This document shows positions 6,301 through 10,077 of a stretch of 10,077 nt of DNA, piece after piece. The position numbers and the translations under genes were made by a program. Below the pieces are notes generated by a model, which saw only the letters and a program-made list of their open reading frames with translations, had not been told where the DNA came from and did no database searches. Source of the stretch: an uncultured Clostridia bacterium. GTDB lineage: Bacteria > Bacillota > Clostridia > TANB77 > CAG-508. Numbering within the stretch: position 1 is the stretch's first letter; every line of letters starts with the position of its first letter. The DNA lies in assembly GCA_944393455.1 (NCBI GenBank), contig CALYAH010000025.1, positions 1 to 10,077 of the forward strand, given 5' to 3'.

Positions 6301-7950
6301 GCAGCAGAGATTAAAGATCATTTACCATCATACTTAGAATTTGTTGAAGGAGACTTCAATACACAATATGGATGGCAAGTATCAGAAGATGGAAGAACAG
6401 TAACAACAAATTATTTAGAAGATGAAAAAATTAGTAAAGCATCAACAGAAGATGATGGAACAATAGTATTATCATACAAAGAAGTTCCAATCATGTGTAA
6501 AGTAAAAGAAGAGGCCAAGGCAAGTGAGAAAATAACAAATATTGCAGATATTACAAAATACTTAGATGAAAATAAAGAATCAGTAGTAGATAGAGACTCA
6601 GTAGAAAACAATGTACAACTTCCAACTGATGAAAACTTACCAGCATATAAAGATGATGAAACAGGAGAATACATACCTGGACAAGAAGATGATGATGATT
6701 TTGAAAAAGTAATTATTCAAAAATTCGACTTAGCGTTAAGAAAATTTATTACAGCAATAGATGATAAAGAAGTAACAACAAGAGTACCACAAGTAAAATA
6801 CGAAAATGGACAAATTACATATGAACATACTAAAGAGCCAATGCAAGTGGTAACAAATAATATTGTAACATATACAATCCGTGTATATAATGAAGGTGAA
6901 GTAGACGGATATGCACAAGAAATAACAGATGATATTCCAGAGGGATTAGAATTCTTACCAGATAATGAACTAAACAAAACAATGAGATGGAAAATGATAG
7001 ATGAAGAAGGAAATGAAACGACAGATGTAACGAAAGCAGTAAAAATCACAACAGATTATCTATCAAAAGAACAAGAAAGTGAAGAATATGGAAACTTATT
7101 AAAAGCATTCGATAAAAATCAACCAATAGGAGAAGAAAATCCAGATTACAAAGATGTTCAAGTAGCATTTAAAGTAGTAGAACCAAATTCATCTGATAAG
7201 ATAATCATAAACTCAGCACAAATTTCTGAAGACAGTGATAAAGAAGGAAATCCAATAGATGACGAAGATTCTATTCCAGACGAATGGAATGATGGAGAAG
7301 ACGACCAAGATAGAGAATATATCAAATTAGTGGAATTCGACTTAGCTCTAAGAAAATGGGTAACACAAGCAATAGTAATAGAAAATGGACAAGAAACAAT
7401 AACAAATACAGGACATGGACCATATGATGACCCAGAACAAGTTGTAAAAGTAGAATTACATAGAAAGAAACTAAATGAAGTAACAGTAAAATTCAGATAT
7501 TCAATTAGAGTTATTAATGAAGGAGATATTGCAGGATATGCAAAAGAAGTAACAGATTATATTCCAGAAGGATTAAAATTTGTAGCTGAAGATAATCCTG
7601 GATGGACAGATGAAGGAAATAATGTAATCTCAACAAGAATGTTAGAAAATACATTATTACAACCAGGAGAATATGCAGATGTAGAAGTAGTACTTACATG
7701 GGTGAACAGCCAAGACAATATGGGTGTTATGACAAACATAGCAGAAATCTCAGAAGATGAGAACGAATATGGAGTACCAGATAGAGATTCAACACCAGAC
7801 AACCAAAAAGAAGGTGAAGATGACATAGATGATGCACCAGTAATGTTATCAGTAAGTACAGGACAAATAAGAATATACTTTACATTAGGATTCATCATAC
7901 TAATTACAATTGCAGGAGGAGTTGTCCTAATTAAGAGATATGTATTATAA
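3385..7950 (+). CDS. Large cell-surface protein: thioester-type N-domain, five DUF11-like modules, C-terminal anchor
   Basis: The 1521-residue product begins with a clear signal peptide (MNVKK, hydrophobic core, likely cleavage after NVVFA, about residue 27). Residues 28-300 form a domain resembling the Cys-Gln thioester (TQXA) family: YCVKAG with Cys90 and IQQAAMWYF with Gln194. Residues 300-428 are a beta-rich connector containing YIIGPINI and QPVMIP. Five tandem modules follow, starting at Phe429, Phe654, Phe886, Phe1114 and Phe1318. Each opens with FDLALRK or a near copy, contains a YNEG-type turn and a D-x-[IL]-P-x-[GY]-L segment as in DUF11/TIGR01451 repeats, and ends with TNxAxIS-like strands and an acidic DRDS linker. 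A hydrophobic segment and KR finish the protein, preceded by SVSTG (1489-1493), a possible non-standard sortase signal. Thioester domains bind host or surface amines covalently in known Gram-positive adhesins; adhesion here is inferred. The gene has its own promoters and terminator. The exact ligand is unknown. Confidence 0.88.
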   Translation: MNVKKILLSLGMVAMLVVFMLAPNVVFAATATTPLYLGITELRTNDTPNMGYAIGDPNTNGETGMAAKLWNIVKYSSSTSNDPTEADIYCVKAGVGFNDTKKRATYNIFFDMKKERDQIAAQNNVLKSIVEGTIPVDETTSVSKYDALLALGDMLYLVQGSTEEDKIAYLEKAGIYEDQWDTLMTGDEIAAIQQAAMWYFTNYYQKDESAEDYAELDVHDEKYDKTASTGWLNYTLDGVKYDSLSQYNPTSVASNDSYGSQRQEQAEILYNYLIRTAKANANKYSDASTLGAPAQVNTKTLNYKEDGANYIIGPINITEQEGNAIPYTIDFIVKNENTEITNYKLLDNNQSEVSEGTEVKDLVGKDFYISVPKESVTSISVAININYSNTKLTLWASTTNNQEQPVMIPEKEKVSVPVELTVTPNEKVFDLALRKYITKVNDVELAQGSSRVPVIDESTLTSGTTATYKHKKDPVVVESGDKVTYKITIYNEGEKEGRATKVVDQLPTGLKFVRVVSGNFEEESYSETDNKLNLTRKASNTDNLAAYTEGNLSSEIIEIECEVTSIPDEVNSKILTNVAWISEAIDSESNITITNQVGADRDSEPSTVPSVNKDNMENYAGNDNKSDLTDSNYYYKGQQDDDDFEKLVLMPESFDLKLIKRIVAVNNQNVPERIESVDVSKLNTTDADGNLITTGDYKLNKEPVSVAKGDIVTYTFRIYNEGTIDGYASEITEDIPEGLEFIWSEKEGEDLANDTTLTDEEKEAIEFNQQYLWGNFQYDENKEKIIQISTDYLSKENETTADGNLIPAFGKNDGTKTEADISYKEVSVKLKVVSEDVTGTIIRNEACISEDTDKNGNTIDDRDSDTETWVKYEDDEDYDNIVLKSFDLALRKFIIAVSKDTTIDNNEYLKNDDGSYTRAPIVDTSRLNTLDENNKVITTAIYNHTKEPVAVNKNDIVVYMLRVYNEGEIDGYAAEIKDHLPSYLEFVEGDFNTQYGWQVSEDGRTVTTNYLEDEKISKASTEDDGTIVLSYKEVPIMCKVKEEAKASEKITNIADITKYLDENKESVVDRDSVENNVQLPTDENLPAYKDDETGEYIPGQEDDDDFEKVIIQKFDLALRKFITAIDDKEVTTRVPQVKYENGQITYEHTKEPMQVVTNNIVTYTIRVYNEGEVDGYAQEITDDIPEGLEFLPDNELNKTMRWKMIDEEGNETTDVTKAVKITTDYLSKEQESEEYGNLLKAFDKNQPIGEENPDYKDVQVAFKVVEPNSSDKIIINSAQISEDSDKEGNPIDDEDSIPDEWNDGEDDQDREYIKLVEFDLALRKWVTQAIVIENGQETITNTGHGPYDDPEQVVKVELHRKKLNEVTVKFRYSIRVINEGDIAGYAKEVTDYIPEGLKFVAEDNPGWTDEGNNVISTRMLENTLLQPGEYADVEVVLTWVNSQDNMGVMTNIAEISEDENEYGVPDRDSTPDNQKEGEDDIDDAPVMLSVSTGQIRIYFTLGFIILITIAGGVVLIKRYVL
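3652..3978 (+). other. Predicted thioester-forming core (Cys90 to Gln194 region)
   Basis: The TGT codon for Cys90 is at 3652-3654 in the context IYCVKAG, and Gln194 follows 104 residues later in IQQAAMW. TQXA-family domains have a Cys in an aromatic-Cys-hydrophobic context and a Gln in TQxA[IV]W. Here the Thr is replaced by Gln (QQAAMW), leaving two adjacent Gln; by alignment to the Trp, Gln194 is the expected partner. The paralogue at 8181 keeps the same QQA-x-x-W pattern. The internal thioester is inferred from this conservation. Confidence 0.65.
4669..7770 (+). repeat. Five tandem DUF11-like protein modules with invariant Lys and Asn
   Basis: Module starts (Phe of FDLALRK) are at nucleotides 4669, 5344, 6040, 6724 and 7336. 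The Lys of RK or IK is at residues 435, 660, 892, 1120 and 1324. The Asn in the closing strand (TNVAWIS, RNEACIS, TNIADIT, INSAQIS, TNIAEIS) is at residues 577, 844, 1052, 1276 and 1451. An acidic residue in the D-x-[IL]-P motif is kept in all five (D/E; Asp504 in module 1). Lys to Asn spans range from 127 to 184 residues because modules 2 to 4 carry insertions. Modules 2 and 4 share an extra DYLSKE...GNL..AF segment and appear most closely related. Whether the Lys-Asn pair forms an isopeptide bond is inference. Confidence 0.8.
7831..7950 (+). other. C-terminal anchor with possible SVSTG sortase-like signal
   Basis: After the last acidic linker the protein reads APVMLSVSTGQ, then about 20 hydrophobic residues (IYFTLGFIILITIAGGVVLI) and the positive tail KRYVL. 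The arrangement (pentapeptide ending TG, hydrophobic stretch, positive tail) matches sortase substrates, but the pentapeptide SVSTG lacks the L and P of LPXTG. A plain C-terminal transmembrane anchor is the alternative. No sortase gene is visible here. Confidence 0.6.
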
Positions 7951-7967
7951 TAAATGCATAATATAAG

Positions 7968-8020
7968 AAAGATGTCGTTATTTAGGGAAATGCTAAATAG
8001 CGACATTTTTTTGTTTTTTT
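7968..8020 (+). terminator. Strong terminator of the first surface-protein gene
   Basis: A 17-bp stem (7968-7984 with 7994-8010, with two G-T wobble pairs), a 9-nt loop GGGAAATGC and a T-rich tail to 8020 lie 17 bases after the stop codon. It should block read-through into the paralogue, which has its own promoter. Confidence 0.9.
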
Positions 8021-8070
8021 ATTACAAAATGAAATTAAAAAAATATATAATAGTAAAAAAAGCCTAATGT

Positions 8071-8110
8071 CATATTTCCGTAGGTTGCTGTGGAATATGG
8101 AAAAATCTAC
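8071..8110 (+). other. Candidate structured element upstream of the second surface-protein gene
   Basis: CATATTTCC at 8071-8079 pairs with GGAATATG at 8092-8099 (8 bp, one bulged T) around a 12-nt loop. The first seven loop bases, GTAGGTT (8080-8086), are complementary to AATCTAC at 8104-8110 with one wobble, so an H-type pseudoknot is possible. It could be an RNA leader element if a promoter near 8022-8051 (TTACAA, 18 bases, TATAAT) is active; otherwise it is DNA lying upstream of the main promoter and could bind a regulator. It does not match any riboswitch class I can recognise. Confidence 0.3.
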
Positions 8111-8113
8111 ACA

Positions 8114-8141
8114 TTGAATTTCCCTTTTAATATGATAGAAT
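8114..8141 (+). promoter_or_regulatory. Candidate promoter of the second surface-protein gene
   Basis: TTGAAT at 8114-8119 and an extended -10, TGATAGAAT at 8133-8141 (TG-n-TAGAAT), are separated by 16 bases. Transcription would begin near 8148, about 33 bases before ATG 8181, leaving a leader containing only the ribosome binding site GAGGAG (8168-8173). Confidence 0.6.
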
Positions 8142-8180
8142 TAATTTAATATAAAGTATTAAAAGAAGAGGAGAACAAAT

Positions 8181-10077
8181 ATGAAAAATACACATAAGAT
8201 TGTTGGAATATGTATAACTTTGCTTGTAATAATAGGAGTTATTATTGCACAAAGTGTAACATACATGGAATCTACAGATGAAACAATGTATTTTGCGATT
8301 GAAGAGTTACGTTACAGAAATGAACCTAATATGGGATATGCAATGGGAAATCCAGATACAGGGGGAACAAGTAATAATGCAGCAAAAATATGGAATATTG
8401 TGCAACGTAGTACCAGTGATTCAAAAGATATCATTGAAGGAAATTTTTACTGTCTAAAAGCAGATGAAGGATTTCATGATATAACCGCTAATGTAGAATA
8501 CAATTTGTTCTTTGATATGAAAACAGAAAAAGATTTGATGTTAGGGCAAAACAGCATTTTAAAATCAATGATAGAAGGAAACATACCAACAGAGGATGGT
8601 GGAAATGTTGGGAAATATGAGTGTGTTTTAGCAGTATTAGACATGTTATATTTGCCAGGAAGCTCTAGTACAGAAGATAAAAATACATTATTAAACGACG
8701 TTATTGAATATGCAAAAACACAGCCAATATATAATTCTTATATAGAGTTAATGGAAACTTATCCATTAACAGATGATGATATAACAGCGATACAACAAGC
8801 TGTTATATGGTACTTTACAAATTATGGAGAACAAAATGGAAAATTTGACAAAACAAATTCTACTGGATGGATTAACTATAAATTAGAAGGTACAAATTAT
8901 ACAACATTAAGTAGTTATAAAGCGTATGAAACAGGAGAAGGTGAAGCAAGAAGTTATCAGGGAGAAGCTTTGTATAATTACATGATAAAAAAAGCAAAAG
9001 AAAATGCAAATCAATATGCAAATGGAAATTTACCATCAAGTTCACCAGTTACTATGGCAACACAAGAATTGAAATATGAAGAAAATGATACAAACTATAT
9101 TGTTGGACCTATACATATGGATGAACGCTCAGAAAATACTTTATTTTATTCTATTGATTGTGTGTTGACTCATGAAGGAAATAAAGTTACAGATTATACT
9201 TTATTAAATGATAAGAAGCAAGAAGTGGGAGAAGGAACAAGTATTAATGATTTGGTAGGACAAGACTTTTACATTTCTTTTAAAAAACCAGAAACAACTG
9301 CTAAACAAGAAACTATTAATGTTGATTTTACAATAAATTATGAGGTAACAGAGACGATGGTAGCAGCTTCAATGGATAGTGATGAAGAACAACCAGTAGC
9401 TATACCAAAAAAACAAACATTAACAGCAAAAGAGAACTTATCAGTAACAGTTGAGCATAAAGATTTTGACTTAGCATTAAGAAAATATATTACAAGCGTA
9501 AATGGAGTAGAATTAACTGATACAAACTCAAGAGTACCAACAATTGTAGAAGATAGTTTAAAAACAGGAACAACAGCAACATATAATCATAGAAAAGACC
9601 CAGTAGAAGTAACAACAGGAAGTAAAGTGATTTACAAACTTACAATCTTTAATGAAGGAGAAAAAGAAGGAAGAGCAACAAAGATAATAGACCAATTACC
9701 AACAGGATTAAAATTTATAAAAGTAGTAAGTGGAAACTTCGAGTTAGATTCATACAGTGAAACAGATAATAGGTTAAACTTAAAAAGAATAGAAGGAAAC
9801 ACAAATAACTTACCAGCATATACAGAAGGAAACTTAAGTGCAGAAACAATAGAAATAGAATGTGAGGTAACAGAAGTAGCAGGAGCAACAGATAAAGTTT
9901 TAACCAATGTAGCATGGATATCAGAAGAAGTAGATGGAGTAACGAATGAAGTAATAACAAACGAACAAGGAAAAGACAGAGACTCAGAACCATCAACAAC
10001 ACCAGATGTTAATAAAGATAACATGGGAGATTACACAGGAAACAACAATAAAGAGGACTTAACAGATTCTAATAACT
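8181..10077 (+). CDS. Paralogous thioester-type surface protein (3' truncated by window edge)
   Basis: The ATG at 8181 with GAGGAG 7 bases upstream opens a frame that continues without a stop to the window edge (632 complete codons). The product begins with a short charged segment and a hydrophobic stretch (about residues 7-24), acting as a signal peptide or membrane anchor; no obvious AxA cleavage site is seen. The N-domain aligns with the upstream protein throughout: ELR...PNMGYA near residues 42-54, FYCLKAD with Cys91, IQQAVIWYFTNY with Gln206, NYIVGPI, and EEQPVAIP. Module 1 begins at Phe429 (FDLALRKYIT, Lys435) and ends with LTNVAWIS (Asn576) and the linker KDRDSEPSTTP. The last visible residues, LTDSNN, match the upstream linker just before DDDDFE, so further modules are expected beyond the edge. 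The gene probably arose by duplication of its neighbour. It is separately transcribed, so the two need not be made together. The C-terminal anchor is not visible. Confidence 0.88.
   Translation, partial: MKNTHKIVGICITLLVIIGVIIAQSVTYMESTDETMYFAIEELRYRNEPNMGYAMGNPDTGGTSNNAAKIWNIVQRSTSDSKDIIEGNFYCLKADEGFHDITANVEYNLFFDMKTEKDLMLGQNSILKSMIEGNIPTEDGGNVGKYECVLAVLDMLYLPGSSSTEDKNTLLNDVIEYAKTQPIYNSYIELMETYPLTDDDITAIQQAVIWYFTNYGEQNGKFDKTNSTGWINYKLEGTNYTTLSSYKAYETGEGEARSYQGEALYNYMIKKAKENANQYANGNLPSSSPVTMATQELKYEENDTNYIVGPIHMDERSENTLFYSIDCVLTHEGNKVTDYTLLNDKKQEVGEGTSINDLVGQDFYISFKKPETTAKQETINVDFTINYEVTETMVAASMDSDEEQPVAIPKKQTLTAKENLSVTVEHKDFDLALRKYITSVNGVELTDTNSRVPTIVEDSLKTGTTATYNHRKDPVEVTTGSKVIYKLTIFNEGEKEGRATKIIDQLPTGLKFIKVVSGNFELDSYSETDNRLNLKRIEGNTNNLPAYTEGNLSAETIEIECEVTEVAGATDKVLTNVAWISEEVDGVTNEVITNEQGKDRDSEPSTTPDVNKDNMGDYTGNNNKEDLTDSNN

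Noticed and set aside
8056..8160. c-di-GMP (GEMM-I) or other known riboswitch before gene 2
   Set aside because: The diagnostic conserved segments of GEMM-I are not present, and I recognise no other class.
4785..10024. Several open frames on the minus strand opposite the surface-protein genes (for example 4785-5036, 6717-7049, 7557-8006, 9632-10024)
   Set aside because: They lie entirely or mostly over well-supported plus-strand coding sequence, have low-complexity Ser/Leu-rich translations typical of reversed acidic repeats, and resemble no family.

Overview
The window is AT-rich, with AGA, TTA, ACA and GAA codons favoured, strong AGGAGG-type ribosome binding sites and sigma-A-like promoters. 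Together with the gene families present, this points to a low-GC Gram-positive bacterium, most likely a member of the Clostridia (Bacillota). The species cannot be named from the sequence.

Positions 1-1775 are housekeeping. They hold the last 45 codons of tuf (EF-Tu) with its terminator, then plsX (phosphate acyltransferase, phospholipid synthesis), then acpP (acyl carrier protein) with its own promoter and a strong terminator that may work in both directions. Convergent to acpP, on the minus strand at 1784-3073, is a secreted D-alanyl-D-alanine carboxypeptidase (PBP5/DacA/DacF type) that trims peptidoglycan stem peptides.

Positions 3074-3384 form a divergent regulatory region with two candidate promoters for the gene to its right. 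Positions 3385-7950 encode a 1521-residue surface protein. It has a signal peptide, an N-terminal thioester-type (TQXA-like) domain with a Cys-Gln pair (Cys90 and Gln194), a connecting beta-rich domain, five tandem DUF11-like modules and a C-terminal membrane anchor preceded by SVSTG, a possible non-standard sortase signal. Every module keeps one Lys near its start and one Asn near its end, the arrangement expected for a self-forming Lys-Asn isopeptide bond. After a strong terminator and a new promoter, a second paralogous gene starts at 8181 and runs off the right edge after 632 codons. It repeats the thioester domain and module 1.

The best candidate for an under-described system is this tandem pair of adhesin-like proteins. 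Each is predicted to carry a reactive thioester at the tip and, in the first protein, a ladder of five isopeptide-locked modules as the stalk. No sortase lies in the window, so how the proteins are anchored is unresolved. These chemical bonds are inferred from conserved residues and have not been shown.
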